A stretch of DNA of 64,000 bases from Bacillota bacterium (lineage in GTDB: Bacteria; Bacillota; Clostridia; Ch29): assembly GCA_013540605.1 (NCBI GenBank), contig JABVCK010000001.1, positions 186,001-250,000 on the forward strand. The letters run 5' to 3'. Shown here one piece after another: positions 24,054 to 32,797 of the stretch (positions are counted from its first letter, which is position 1; every line of letters begins with the position of its first letter). The notes beneath the pieces were generated by a model. It saw only the letters and a program-made list of their open reading frames with translations, had not been told where the DNA came from and did not search any database. Both the position numbers and the translations under genes were made by a program.

Positions 24054-27000
24054 ATGTATCTAAAAAAGATAGAGATGAAAGGTTTCAAATCCTTTGCAGA
24101 CAAAATAGAAATGGAATTCGGTCCCGGGATAACAGCTATCGTGGGTCCAAACGGAAGCGGCAAGAGCAATATTGCTGATGCCGTAAGATGGGTTCTCGGC
24201 GAACAGAGCGCAAAATCCCTGAGGGGAAGCAAGATGGAAGATGTGATATTTACCGGAACGGACAACAGGAAGGCCTTAGGTTTTGCTGAGGTTTCGATAA
24301 CCCTTGACAATAAGGACGGCCACCTTCCGCTGGATTATACCGAAGTCATGATAACCAGAAGGGTGTTCAGGTCCGGCGAGAGCGAATACTACATAAACAA
24401 GACGGGGTCCAGGCTTAAAGACATAAATGAATTATTTATGGATACCGGTGTCGGTAAAGAAGGGTACTCAATTATCGGACAGGGGAGAATAGACGAAATC
24501 CTCAGCACCAAGTCGGAGGACCGGAGGAAGGTTTTTGAGGAAGCTGCCGGTATAGTGAAGTACAAAAGCCGTAAAGACGAAGCTGAGCGGAAGCTGGAAA
24601 AGACTAAGGACAACCTGACACGGTTGCAGGATATCATAGAGGAATTGAACAGACAGATTGAGCCGTTGCAGGAGCAGAGCGAAAAGGCTAAAGCGTACCT
24701 GCAAATGAAGGAAAGGCTCATGGAACTGGAACTGAATGTATTTGTTAGAAATATAGAAAGGCTGAACCGGCAAAGGAGCCAGATTACAGAGAAGATAAAG
24801 GAATACCAGAGGCTTATTTACGAAAAGAACAACATTGGCGCAAGTCTGGAGGCTGCCTTTAACAATCTGTCGAACAGAATCCGGCAGATAGAGGACGAAA
24901 TACAGAAACAGCAGGAAAAGCTGTACTCGGATATAAATCTGATAGAAAAAAAAGAGGGCGAAACAAAGGTATTGCTGCAGAAGGTTTTGGGGGAAAATGA
25001 AAGCATCAAACTGCATGAGAAGGAAATAAACAGGCTGAACCAGGAAATAGAAAGAATGAAGACCGAAAAGGAAAACAGGCTTAGTGAATACAGGGAATTG
25101 AGCGCGGTATTGGACGAAAAGAAAAAGCTCCTTGACGCTTTCCAGGAAAACCTGGATTCTATCAGCATGCAGGTAGGGGAAGAAGAGGGCAGAGTAGAGG
25201 AGCTTAAATCACAGATAATTGAAAACATGAATACAATTTCCCAACTGAACAGCAAAGCCGACAGCATGAAGGCCATGAACGACAGCATATACAGACGAAA
25301 CCTTCAGATAGTAGAAGAGACCCAATCCCTGGAAGGATTGAGTTCAGCACTGCAAAGGGAACTCAAGGAACTGTACGACAAAACCGCTGCGCTGAAACGT
25401 GATCACAGTAAACAAAATGAGAAGCACAGGCGTCTCGAGAATGACCTCAAAAGGGTGAGAAGCGAAATATTGGCATTGACGCAAAAAAAGGACAGGTTAA
25501 GCAGCGAACTGAAATCGGATTTTTCGAGATTGGAACTGCTTAAGGAGATGGAAAGGGAATTTGAAGGGTACAGCAGGAGTGTAAGGGGGCTGATGGAAGG
25601 ATGCAGGTCCAGCAAGGAATTGAGCAGGGGTATTATCGGTCCGGTAGCTGAACTTATAAGCGTCAGGAGCGGTATGGAGACCGCCATAGAGGTTGCACTG
25701 GGGCCCAATTTGCAGAATATTATTACATATGATGAAGAGGATGCAAAAAGGGCAATTGGATATTTGAAGAGCAACAGGCTTGGAAGGGCGACATTTCTCC
25801 CTATAGCATCGATAAAACGAAGACACCTGGACAAAAACGAAGAAAAGGCACTGCGCATGAAAGGCTGCATCGGGATTGCCAGTGAACTGGTGGACTGCCC
25901 GGAGAATATCAGAGGCGTAATCGACAATCTGCTTGGGAGGGTTGTCGTAGTAGATAACCTGGACAGCGGTATTGCTATGGCAAAAAGTTTTGAGTATAGT
26001 TTCCGTATTGTCACCATAGAAGGCGATGTATTGAACCCGGGAGGCTCAATATCCGGGGGCAGCAGTCCCAGCAGAGAAACAGGGTTGCTGCACAGAAAAA
26101 GAGAGATTGAAAGCATTGAGAGGCGGATTGGTGAGAAGGAAAAGGGCCTTTCATCATTAAAAGAGGAAGAAAAAAGGCTGGCTGAAGAGGAGAAAGAAAT
26201 CTTGCCCCAGATAGAGTATGCCAGGGATAAAATACACAGGCTGGATATAGAACGGACCAGGCTTGAAGAAACAATAGATGCTAGGAAGAGAGAGCTGGAG
26301 GATAAAGCGGGAAAGATAGAAGAAATCCGGAAGGAGAAACTCGACCTGGAGATTGAGTACCAGGAGACATTGAATGCTGTTAATGAAATTCAGAACAAAG
26401 TTAAGAATTATGAAAGGGAAAACAGGATAAAACAGGAGCAGGTAAGGTCACTTCAGAAGGGGAGCGCGGAGAAGAAACAGGATAGGGAAAACATAATGCA
26501 GCAGATTACCGTTATCAAGATAGAGGTTGCGAAAATGAGCCAGAGGCTGGAAGACATGCACAGCAGCATGGAGCAATCTTCCCTGGCGCTTCAAAACCTC
26601 AGCCTTAATAAATTGGAAAGGGAAAAAGATATTGAAATAAACAGAAACAATATCAAAAAAATTGAAAACCAAATAGGTGAAATCAAGGAGGAAATAAACG
26701 GTCTTATAGGAGAAAAAAATAAGGGAAACGACGAACTTGTCAGGCTCCAACAGGCTAAAGCGGGCTCTCAGCAAAGATTGAAGGAAAAGGAAGAAAGCAT
26801 TAAAGCAAACAATAAAGAAATCTCAGAGGTTGAGGAGCAGCTTCATAAGGACGAAGTCCTGTTGGCAAAGGTTGAGATGGAGCTGAAGGGTATACACGAT
26901 AAAATGTGGGAAGAGTATGAGGTCAGCTATATAAAAGCGCTGGATTACAAGAAGGACATTGACAACTATAGAACAGTAGAAAACGAAATTTCTGATATCA

Positions 27001-27623
27001 AGAAAAGGATCAAGGTGCTGGGCAGCGTTAATGTAGATGCTATCAATGAGTATAAGAGGGTGAAGGACAGATATGATTTCTTGACCCAACAGAGAAAAGA
27101 CCTCATAGAGGCGAAGGATTCCCTGAATAAAATCATACGGGAAATGGTTGAGACAATGAAAAGGCAGTTCAGCGCACAGTTTGCGGTGATCGACCATGAG
27201 TTCAACAAAGTATTCCGGGAACTGTTCGGAGGGGGGAAGGCGCAGCTGGTATTAGCCGAGGAAGATAATATTCTTGAGTCAGGTATAGATATCATAGCGC
27301 AGCCTCCCGGGAAAAAGCTTCAGCAGCTGTCGCTTTTGTCAGGAGGGGAAAAGTCCCTTGCGGCCATAGCGTTGCTTTTTGCGATTCTAAGGGTAAAGCC
27401 TACCCCTTTCTGCCTGCTGGATGAGATAGAGGCAGCGCTGGACGATGCGAATGTAGAGAGGTTCGGCAAATTTCTCAGAAAGCTTGCCGGTAATACACAG
27501 TTCATAATAATCACGCATCGGAAGGGAACGATGGAGGAAGCGGATAACCTTTACGGGATCACTATGGAGGAAAAGGGGATATCAAAGCTGGTATCCATAA
27601 AACTTGAGGATAAGGTTAGCTGA
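24054..27623 (+). CDS. smc: Chromosome segregation/condensation ATPase SMC
   Basis: 1189 residues, full length. The N-terminal ATPase half has GPNGSGKSN (Walker A, about 31-39); the C-terminal half has LSGGEKS (about 1095-1101) and LLDEIEAAL (Walker B, about 1120). Between them are two long coiled coils and a globular hinge (roughly 510-660, with GG-rich SISGG). SMC dimers with ScpA/ScpB condense and align chromosome arms. ATG 24054 is preferred since MYLKKIEMKGFKSF is the standard N-terminus. ftsY follows after 15 bases. Confidence 0.97.
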   Translation: MYLKKIEMKGFKSFADKIEMEFGPGITAIVGPNGSGKSNIADAVRWVLGEQSAKSLRGSKMEDVIFTGTDNRKALGFAEVSITLDNKDGHLPLDYTEVMITRRVFRSGESEYYINKTGSRLKDINELFMDTGVGKEGYSIIGQGRIDEILSTKSEDRRKVFEEAAGIVKYKSRKDEAERKLEKTKDNLTRLQDIIEELNRQIEPLQEQSEKAKAYLQMKERLMELELNVFVRNIERLNRQRSQITEKIKEYQRLIYEKNNIGASLEAAFNNLSNRIRQIEDEIQKQQEKLYSDINLIEKKEGETKVLLQKVLGENESIKLHEKEINRLNQEIERMKTEKENRLSEYRELSAVLDEKKKLLDAFQENLDSISMQVGEEEGRVEELKSQIIENMNTISQLNSKADSMKAMNDSIYRRNLQIVEETQSLEGLSSALQRELKELYDKTAALKRDHSKQNEKHRRLENDLKRVRSEILALTQKKDRLSSELKSDFSRLELLKEMEREFEGYSRSVRGLMEGCRSSKELSRGIIGPVAELISVRSGMETAIEVALGPNLQNIITYDEEDAKRAIGYLKSNRLGRATFLPIASIKRRHLDKNEEKALRMKGCIGIASELVDCPENIRGVIDNLLGRVVVVDNLDSGIAMAKSFEYSFRIVTIEGDVLNPGGSISGGSSPSRETGLLHRKREIESIERRIGEKEKGLSSLKEEEKRLAEEEKEILPQIEYARDKIHRLDIERTRLEETIDARKRELEDKAGKIEEIRKEKLDLEIEYQETLNAVNEIQNKVKNYERENRIKQEQVRSLQKGSAEKKQDRENIMQQITVIKIEVAKMSQRLEDMHSSMEQSSLALQNLSLNKLEREKDIEINRNNIKKIENQIGEIKEEINGLIGEKNKGNDELVRLQQAKAGSQQRLKEKEESIKANNKEISEVEEQLHKDEVLLAKVEMELKGIHDKMWEEYEVSYIKALDYKKDIDNYRTVENEISDIKKRIKVLGSVNVDAINEYKRVKDRYDFLTQQRKDLIEAKDSLNKIIREMVETMKRQFSAQFAVIDHEFNKVFRELFGGGKAQLVLAEEDNILESGIDIIAQPPGKKLQQLSLLSGGEKSLAAIALLFAILRVKPTPFCLLDEIEAALDDANVERFGKFLRKLAGNTQFIIITHRKGTMEEADNLYGITMEEKGISKLVSIKLEDKVS

Positions 27624-27638
27624 GAAAGGAGCAAGGTC

Positions 27639-28562
27639 ATGACTGAAAACCAGACAGGGATATTTTCCAGATTAAAGGAAGGCCTCGCAAAGAGCAGAAA
27701 TCACCTGAAGGAAAAGATTGACGGGGTACTGGGGCTGAAAGGCAGAATAGACGAGGAAAGTCTGGAGGAATTGGAGGAGATATTGATCACAGCTGATGTG
27801 GGCGTTAGGACAAGTATGGAGGTAATCAGCAGGCTAAGGCAAAAAGTAAGGGCTGAAAAGGAATACCAAAGCCAGGATATTAAGACCGCACTGAAAAGCG
27901 TACTGAAAGAGATGTTGAAGGAAGAGGCGGAGGGGAAACAGGGAGAGACTGATAAAAAGGTTATCCTGGTGGTTGGGGTAAATGGAGTTGGCAAAACAAC
28001 CACCATCGGAAAACTGGCCAACCTGTATAAGGCACAGGGCAAAAGGGTTCTGCTGGCTGCGGGGGATACATTCAGAGCAGCGGCAATAGACCAGCTTGAG
28101 GTTTGGAGCAAGAGGGCCGGTGTAGAAATGACAAAGCACAGCGAGGGGTCGGACCCCGCCGCTGTTGTGTTTGATGCGATAAATGCCGCTAAAGCACGGA
28201 ATGTGGACGTGCTTATTTGCGACACTGCAGGAAGACTTCATAATAAAAAGAACCTGATGGAAGAGCTTAGAAAGGTCCAAAGGGTGATAAACCGGGAAAT
28301 GGAGAACTTCGATAGGGAAACCTATATTGTGCTTGACGCGACGACAGGCCAGAACGCCTTGAATCAGGCGGATATTTTTAAAGAAGTGGTTGACATAACC
28401 GGCATCATTCTGACAAAGCTTGATGGTACTGCAAAGGGTGGTATGGTATTTGCCATAAAAGACCAATTGGGTATTCCGGTAAAATTTATAGGAGTGGGGG
28501 AGAAGATAGACGACCTGCAGCCCTTTGACAGTGACCAGTTTGTGGATGCTATAATTGATTAG
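27639..28562 (+). CDS. ftsY: Signal recognition particle receptor FtsY
   Basis: 307 residues. The NG GTPase domain docks the SRP-ribosome complex at the membrane translocon. GVNGVGKTTTIGKLA (about 113), DTFRAAA, DTAGR, TKLDGTAKGG and the C-terminal GVGEKIDDLQPF are the SRP-GTPase motifs. The acidic A domain is short, as in many Bacillota. It is followed by a terminator/promoter overlap and then ylxM-ffh, the partner SRP GTPase. Confidence 0.96.
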   Translation: MTENQTGIFSRLKEGLAKSRNHLKEKIDGVLGLKGRIDEESLEELEEILITADVGVRTSMEVISRLRQKVRAEKEYQSQDIKTALKSVLKEMLKEEAEGKQGETDKKVILVVGVNGVGKTTTIGKLANLYKAQGKRVLLAAGDTFRAAAIDQLEVWSKRAGVEMTKHSEGSDPAAVVFDAINAAKARNVDVLICDTAGRLHNKKNLMEELRKVQRVINREMENFDRETYIVLDATTGQNALNQADIFKEVVDITGIILTKLDGTAKGGMVFAIKDQLGIPVKFIGVGEKIDDLQPFDSDQFVDAIID

Positions 28563-28565
28563 TAG

Positions 28566-28594
28566 TTGACAAAACGTACAGGTTAATGTAGAAT
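28566..28594 (+). promoter_or_regulatory. Near-consensus sigma-A promoter for ylxM-ffh
   Basis: TTGACA (28566-28571), 17-base spacer, TAGAAT (28589-28594). The expected start, about 28601, falls within the left arm of the hairpin at 28595-28628. Confidence 0.75.
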
Positions 28595-28628
28595 AAAACC
28601 TGTAAAGGAGAACACCTTTACAGGTTTT
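28595..28628 (+). terminator. Terminator hairpin between ftsY and ylxM
   Basis: AAAACCTGTAAAGG (28595-28608) pairs perfectly with CCTTTACAGGTTTT (28615-28628) around AGAACA. Read-through RNA from ftsY would form all 14 pairs, but RNA from the promoter just upstream would begin inside the stem and form only about 8. Confidence 0.8.
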
Positions 28629-28649
28629 GCTTTCTACGGGGTGATGGTC

Positions 28650-29018
28650 ATGATTGAAAAGTTTGTAGAAATCAGTTTGCTATATGATTTTTATGGAAAA
28701 ATATTGACAGATAAGCAAAGGGATATAATTGACCTCTACTATATGAAGGATTTGTCGCTGGGGGAGATTTCGGAATTGCAGGGTATCAGCAGACAGGCTG
28801 TACACGACAATCTCAGAAGAGCGGAAAAGCAGCTTAGGACTCTGGAAGAAAGTCTCGGGCTGGTCGAAAGGTTTTTGGCGGAGAAGGAGAAATGGAATAT
28901 TGTACTGGAAAAGATAGAGGCAATAGTGAACGGCGCGGGCAGCGGCTGTAACGGGCAAAGCCGGATTGAAGAGCTAAAATGGATAAGGAACTATATTTCA
29001 GAGATGCTGGGAGGCTGA
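28650..29018 (+). CDS. ylxM: YlxM family helix-turn-helix protein, SRP-associated
   Basis: About 122 residues. Sigma-70 region-4-like helix-turn-helix: LTDKQRDIIDLYYMKDLS then ISELQGISRQAVHDNLRRA, followed by a helical tail. YlxM is encoded with ffh in Bacillota and affects SRP assembly; in Streptococcus it binds SRP components. Starts at 28641 (GTG), 28644 and 28650 (ATG) are possible; 28650 is best spaced from GGGGTG. ffh begins 4 bases after its stop. Confidence 0.9.
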   Translation: MIEKFVEISLLYDFYGKILTDKQRDIIDLYYMKDLSLGEISELQGISRQAVHDNLRRAEKQLRTLEESLGLVERFLAEKEKWNIVLEKIEAIVNGAGSGCNGQSRIEELKWIRNYISEMLGG

Positions 29019-29022
29019 ACTC

Positions 29023-30366
29023 ATGGCGTTTGAAGGTTTAAGCGAAAAGCTTCAGCAGACCTTTAAGAAGCTTAGGGGTAAGGGCAAATTAACCGAGAAG
29101 GACGTTAAGGAGGGTATGCGGGAGGTAAAGCTTGCCCTGCTGGAAGCGGATGTTAACTTCCTCGTTGTAAAGGATTTTGTAAATAGAGTAACAGAGAGGG
29201 CCATAGGCAGTGAGGTCATGGAAAGCTTAACCCCCGGCCAGCAGGTTGTTAAAATAGTCAATGAACAGTTGACCGAGCTTATGGGAGGCTCCCCTTCCAG
29301 AATAAGCTTTTCATCCAAGGGAATAACGAAGGTTATGCTGGTGGGCTTGCAGGGAGCGGGTAAGACCACTGCCGCTGCAAAGCTGGCAAGCTATTTCAAA
29401 AGGCATAACAATAAAAGCCCTCTGATGATTGCCTGTGACGTATACCGCCCGGCCGCCATAAAACAGCTGCAGATTGTAGGCGAAAAAGCAGGGATACCGG
29501 TATTTACGATGGGCGATAGGATAAGGCCTGCGGATATTGCAAAAGCGGGCGTCTCAGAAGCCGAAAAAAACGGAAACAACGTTGTGATAATCGATACCGC
29601 AGGACGCCTCCATGTCGATGAAGAACTGATGAGCGAACTGGAAGAAATCAAGAATTCTGTTCATCCTGACCTGACTTTACTTGTTGTGGATGCAATGACC
29701 GGACAGGATGCAGTTAATGTGGCGGACACCTTCAATAAAAGAGTAGGAATAGATGGGGTTGTGCTTACAAAACTGGACGGGGATACCAGGGGCGGGGCGG
29801 CTTTGTCGGTTAAGGCTGTTACAGGAAAGCCGGTAATGTATGCCGGTATTGGGGAAAAAATAGAGGACCTGGAAGTATTTTATCCCGACAGGATGGCATC
29901 CAGGATTTTGGGAATGGGAGATGTAATAACCCTTATAGAGAAGGCCCAGCAAAGCATAGACCAAAAAAAGGCCCTGGAGATGGAAAAGAAACTGCGGAGC
30001 CAGCAGTTCACCCTTGAAGATTTCATGGAACAGTTAAAGCAGGTTAAGAATATGGGGCCAATAGACCAACTGATGGGCATGATCCCGGGATTGAATACTG
30101 CAAAGATGGGTGCCCTTAAAGTGGACGAAAAGGAACTGGCCCATGTGGAGGCGATAATAAACTCAATGACTCCGGAGGAGAGAAGAGACCCATCCATAAT
30201 CAACGGGAGCAGGCGAAGGCGAATAGCTGCGGGAAGCGGTACAAGGATACAGGATGTGAACCGTCTCTTGAAGCAATTCGAGCAGACAAGGAAGCTTATG
30301 AAGCAGTTTGCGGACATGGGTAAGAGACCTAATAAAGGAAAGTTAGGCTTTCCGTTTATGAAATAG
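29023..30366 (+). CDS. ffh: Signal recognition particle protein Ffh
   Basis: 447 residues. N-terminal four-helix bundle and GTPase domain with GLQGAGKTT (about 108-116), DVYRPAAI, DTAGR and TKLDGDTRGG; then a methionine-rich M domain (IDQLMGMIPG, and the RNA-binding RRRRIAAGSGTRIQDVNRLL). Ffh binds 4.5S/SRP RNA and signal sequences and works with FtsY encoded 0.5 kb upstream. GGGAGGCTG precedes the ATG. rpsP follows. Confidence 0.97.
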   Translation: MAFEGLSEKLQQTFKKLRGKGKLTEKDVKEGMREVKLALLEADVNFLVVKDFVNRVTERAIGSEVMESLTPGQQVVKIVNEQLTELMGGSPSRISFSSKGITKVMLVGLQGAGKTTAAAKLASYFKRHNNKSPLMIACDVYRPAAIKQLQIVGEKAGIPVFTMGDRIRPADIAKAGVSEAEKNGNNVVIIDTAGRLHVDEELMSELEEIKNSVHPDLTLLVVDAMTGQDAVNVADTFNKRVGIDGVVLTKLDGDTRGGAALSVKAVTGKPVMYAGIGEKIEDLEVFYPDRMASRILGMGDVITLIEKAQQSIDQKKALEMEKKLRSQQFTLEDFMEQLKQVKNMGPIDQLMGMIPGLNTAKMGALKVDEKELAHVEAIINSMTPEERRDPSIINGSRRRRIAAGSGTRIQDVNRLLKQFEQTRKLMKQFADMGKRPNKGKLGFPFMK

Positions 30367-30410
30367 GTTCTTATGATAATTAATTATGCAGTTGCTAAGG
30401 AGGTGAGACT

Positions 30411-30680
30411 ATGGCAGTGAGAATAAGGCTTAGAAGGATGGGAGCCAAGAAGAGACCTTTCTATAGAATCGTAGTAGCGGACTCAAGGTCCCCAAGGGAT
30501 GGAAGGTTCATCGAAGAAATTGGATACTACAATCCGATATCTGAACCCAAGGAAATAAAGATTAATGCTGAAAAGGCCATAGAATGGCTGGGTAAGGGAG
30601 CAAAGCCCTCTGATACAGTTAAAGCCCTGTTTGAGAAAAACGGTATATACGAGCAGATTAAGAACAACAATAATGAGTAG
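30411..30680 (+). CDS. rpsP: 30S ribosomal protein S16
   Basis: 89 residues: [26 protein letters not shown]-type start, the S16 signature. AAGGAGGTGAG lies before the ATG. First gene of the rpsP-khpA-rimM-trmD-rplS group, whose order is conserved across most bacteria. Confidence 0.98.
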   Translation: MAVRIRLRRMGAKKRPFYRIVVADSRSPRDGRFIEEIGYYNPISEPKEIKINAEKAIEWLGKGAKPSDTVKALFEKNGIYEQIKNNNNE

Positions 30681-30697
30681 TATGTGGAGGTGTATCC

Positions 30698-30928
30698 ATG
30701 AAGGAACTGGTCGAACTGATAGCTCGAGCTCTTGTGGATAATCCCGAATCAGTGGAAGTGAATCAGGTTGAAGGTGAACAGTCGATTATTATTGAACTAA
30801 AGGTTGCACCTGATGATATGGGCAAAGTGATAGGCAAGCAGGGCAGAATAGCGAAGGCAATAAGGACCATCGTGAAAGCTGCGGCTACCCGTGACAGCAA
30901 GAGGGTAGTAGTGGAGATAATTGAATAA
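30698..30928 (+). CDS. khpA: KH-domain RNA-binding protein KhpA
   Basis: 76 residues. The single KH type-II-like domain has the VIGKQGRIAKAIR loop (GXXG-type RNA contact). KhpA forms a dimer or pairs with KhpB/Jag and affects cell division and small-RNA function in Gram-positive bacteria. Gene order rpsP-khpA(ylqC)-rimM is standard; the ylqD gene found between them in Bacillus is missing. Tandem hairpins follow its stop. Confidence 0.94.
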   Translation: MKELVELIARALVDNPESVEVNQVEGEQSIIIELKVAPDDMGKVIGKQGRIAKAIRTIVKAAATRDSKRVVVEIIE

Positions 30929-30930
30929 GG

Positions 30931-30954
30931 GTTAGGTTGTGCCTAACTCTTTTT
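30931..30954 (+). terminator. Terminator-like hairpin 1 after khpA
   Basis: GTTAGG (30931-30936) pairs with CCTAAC (30942-30947) and TCTTTTT follows. The right arm can instead pair with the rimM ribosome-site region (30978-30991), so this hairpin has a competing fold. Confidence 0.65.
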
Positions 30955-30991
30955 AAGCACCCGGTCGCCGGGTTTTTAAAAAAAGTTAGGC
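30941..30991 (+). promoter_or_regulatory. Alternative leader structure hiding the rimM ribosome site
   Basis: GCCTAACTCTTTTT (30941-30954) can pair with AAAAAAAGTTAGGC (30978-30991) at 13 of 14 positions. The right strand includes the start of the rimM ribosome binding site GGCGGTGAG. This helix excludes hairpin 1, so the RNA has two mutually exclusive folds. Confidence 0.5.
30959..30977 (+). terminator. Terminator-like hairpin 2 after khpA
   Basis: ACCCGG, TCG loop, CCGGGT, then four more T residues. A short but G+C-rich stem. It would be enclosed by the long-range helix between 30941-30954 and 30978-30991. Confidence 0.7.
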
Positions 30992-31000
30992 GGTGAGATT

Positions 31001-31507
31001 ATGGAGTACTACAGAATCGGTTATATAGCAAACACCTTGGGAATCGCCGGGGAGCTTAAGGTGCAGGTCTTAACAAATGATATTGCGAGGTTCTCCTCGC
31101 TGGAATTTTGTTTTATAGATATGGGAAAAGAAAAGGAAAGGGTTGAAATCCAGTACTACAGGGAATACAAAAAGGGCTATATAATAATCAAATTTAGAGG
31201 CTTGGATACAATAAGCGAAACGGAAAAATTCAAGGGAAGATATATGGTTGTGGACGAGGATAACCTAGCTCAATTGGAGGAAGGGCACTATTATATATTC
31301 CAGATACTGGGCTGCCGTGTAAAAACAGAAGAGGGAGAAGAACTGGGCGAAGTAACGGATGTTTTGCAGCCGGGAGGAAACGATGTCTACGTAGTGAGGG
31401 GAAGGGAGAAAGAAATCCTGGTGCCGGCCGTGAAACAGTTTGTAAAGGATATAGATATAAAAAGAAAGGTCATTACCGTTGACCTTCCGGAAGGGCTGAT
31501 AGAGTGA
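31001..31507 (+). CDS. rimM: Ribosome maturation factor RimM
   Basis: 168 residues. Two-domain 30S assembly factor acting near S19; the N-terminal domain begins YRIGYIANTLGIAGELKV (translation-barrel fold) and the PRC-barrel C-terminal domain contains GEELGEVTDVLQPGGNDVYVV. It ends by overlapping the GTG start of trmD by 4 bases, the conserved rimM-trmD coupling. Confidence 0.95.
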   Translation: MEYYRIGYIANTLGIAGELKVQVLTNDIARFSSLEFCFIDMGKEKERVEIQYYREYKKGYIIIKFRGLDTISETEKFKGRYMVVDEDNLAQLEEGHYYIFQILGCRVKTEEGEELGEVTDVLQPGGNDVYVVRGREKEILVPAVKQFVKDIDIKRKVITVDLPEGLIE

Positions 31508-32232
31508 GAATAGATGTGCTGACCCTTTTCCCTGAAATGTTTTATGGAGTTTTGTGCAGCAGTATTTTGGGGAAAGCCGTGGAAAAGGGATTGCTAACGG
31601 TTAATCTTGTAAATATCAGGGATTTTTCCAAAGACAAGCATAGGAGGGTCGATGACTACCCCTATGGCGGCGGAGCAGGAATGGTAATGATGGTACAACC
31701 CCTGTACGATGCAATACTCAGCATAAAGGGCACTGATCCCGGAGCAAAGACCATAATGACATCACCCAGAGGGAAAAGGTTTAACCAGGCCATTGCAAAG
31801 GAACTCAGCACCGAGAAACACCTGGTTCTGGTATGCGGGCATTATGAAGGGGTTGACCAAAGGGTAATAGACAGCATGGTGGACGAAGAAATATCCATCG
31901 GTGACTATGTGCTCACAGGGGGAGAAATTCCTTCGATGGCAATAATTGATGCGGTGACCAGATTGCTCCCGGAAGCCCTTGGAAGCTCGGATTCGCTGGA
32001 GGAAGAGTCGTTCAAACAGGGCCTGCTGGAGTATCCCCAGTATACCAGACCTGCCGAATTTAATGGTATGAAGGTGCCGGAGGTGCTCCTTTCGGGGAAC
32101 CACAAAGAGATTGAAAAGTGGAGAAGGGAAAAGTCCCTGGAGGTAACACGCAGGTTCAGGCCCGATCTTTTGGAAGGTACCCGACTTTCGGTGGAAGAGG
32201 AAAGACGTATGCAAAGCAAAAACTCATTGTAA
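31504..32232 (+). CDS. trmD: tRNA (guanine-37-N1)-methyltransferase
   Basis: 242 residues. SPOUT enzyme that methylates G37 next to the anticodon to prevent frameshifting. DYPYGGGAGMVM, the SAM-binding trefoil-knot segment with HYEGVD and SIGDYVLTGGE, and YPQYTRP are intact. GTG start overlaps the rimM stop. Its stop codon is part of the -35 box of the rplS promoter. Confidence 0.97.
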   Translation: MRIDVLTLFPEMFYGVLCSSILGKAVEKGLLTVNLVNIRDFSKDKHRRVDDYPYGGGAGMVMMVQPLYDAILSIKGTDPGAKTIMTSPRGKRFNQAIAKELSTEKHLVLVCGHYEGVDQRVIDSMVDEEISIGDYVLTGGEIPSMAIIDAVTRLLPEALGSSDSLEEESFKQGLLEYPQYTRPAEFNGMKVPEVLLSGNHKEIEKWRREKSLEVTRRFRPDLLEGTRLSVEEERRMQSKNSL

Positions 32233-32255
32233 AGAAAGGAATTATATGCTATAAT
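32227..32255 (+). promoter_or_regulatory. Internal promoter for rplS, overlapping the end of trmD
   Basis: TTGTAA (32227-32232, containing the trmD TAA stop), 17-base spacer, then TGCTATAAT, a perfect -10 with an extended TG. It allows L19 to be made at higher levels than TrmD. Confidence 0.82.
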
Positions 32256-32271
32256 AACATTCGGTCACTAC

Positions 32272-32322
32272 GGACGGTCCGCTGTCAGGGGTGCTGACAT
32301 GAACGTCTAGGAGGGAAGGAGG
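32272..32322 (+). promoter_or_regulatory. L19-type ribosomal protein leader
   Basis: GGACG (32272-32276) can pair with CGTCT (32304-32308), enclosing a TGTCAG/CTGACA hairpin with a GGGTG loop (32283-32299). Position and shape, and the ATGAACGTCTAGGAGG-like end, fit the L19 leader known upstream of rplS in Bacillota, thought to be bound by L19 for feedback. Confidence 0.65.
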
Positions 32323-32329
32323 TACACAA

Positions 32330-32674
32330 ATGGATCTTGTAAAGATGGTTGAAAGCCAGCAGTTAAAGAAGGAAGTACCAGCTTTTAATATTGGAGATAC
32401 GGTTAGAGTACATGTAAAGGTTAAAGAAGGAAACAGGGAAAGGATACAGGTCTTTGAAGGTATCGTAATGAAGAGGCAAAACGGTGGTATCAACGAGACC
32501 TTTACCGTAAGGAGAATATCTTATGGAGTTGGAGTGGAAAGAACCTTCCTGCTACATTCTCCAAAAGTAGAGAATATTGAAGTGATCAGAAGAGGTAAAG
32601 TCAGAAGGGCTAGACTCTATTATTTGAGGGATAGGGTTGGAAAAGCTGCCAAAGTTAAAGAGAGACAAAGATAA
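32330..32674 (+). CDS. rplS: 50S ribosomal protein L19
   Basis: 114 residues, normal size. [16 protein letters not shown] and [13 protein letters not shown] near the middle, then [18 protein letters not shown], are L19 hallmarks. L19 lies at the 30S-50S bridge. AAGGAGGTAC precedes the ATG. It has its own promoter and leader and is followed by a strong terminator, so it forms an independently regulated gene. Confidence 0.98.
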   Translation: MDLVKMVESQQLKKEVPAFNIGDTVRVHVKVKEGNRERIQVFEGIVMKRQNGGINETFTVRRISYGVGVERTFLLHSPKVENIEVIRRGKVRRARLYYLRDRVGKAAKVKERQR

Positions 32675-32677
32675 TTC

Positions 32678-32710
32678 TTATGGGACTGGTAGGCAGTCCC
32701 ATAATTTTTT
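32678..32710 (+). terminator. Intrinsic terminator after rplS
   Basis: TTATGGGACTG (32678-32688) and CAGTCCCATAA (32694-32704) form a perfect 11-base-pair stem with six T residues after it. Confidence 0.95.
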
Positions 32711-32797
32711 AGGACCCACGGCCCTAACATAAAAAATTAAACACAGTAGAGTGAGCAAGGGATACGAGAGCTTTGACAGAAACTGGAGGTAGAAGCG

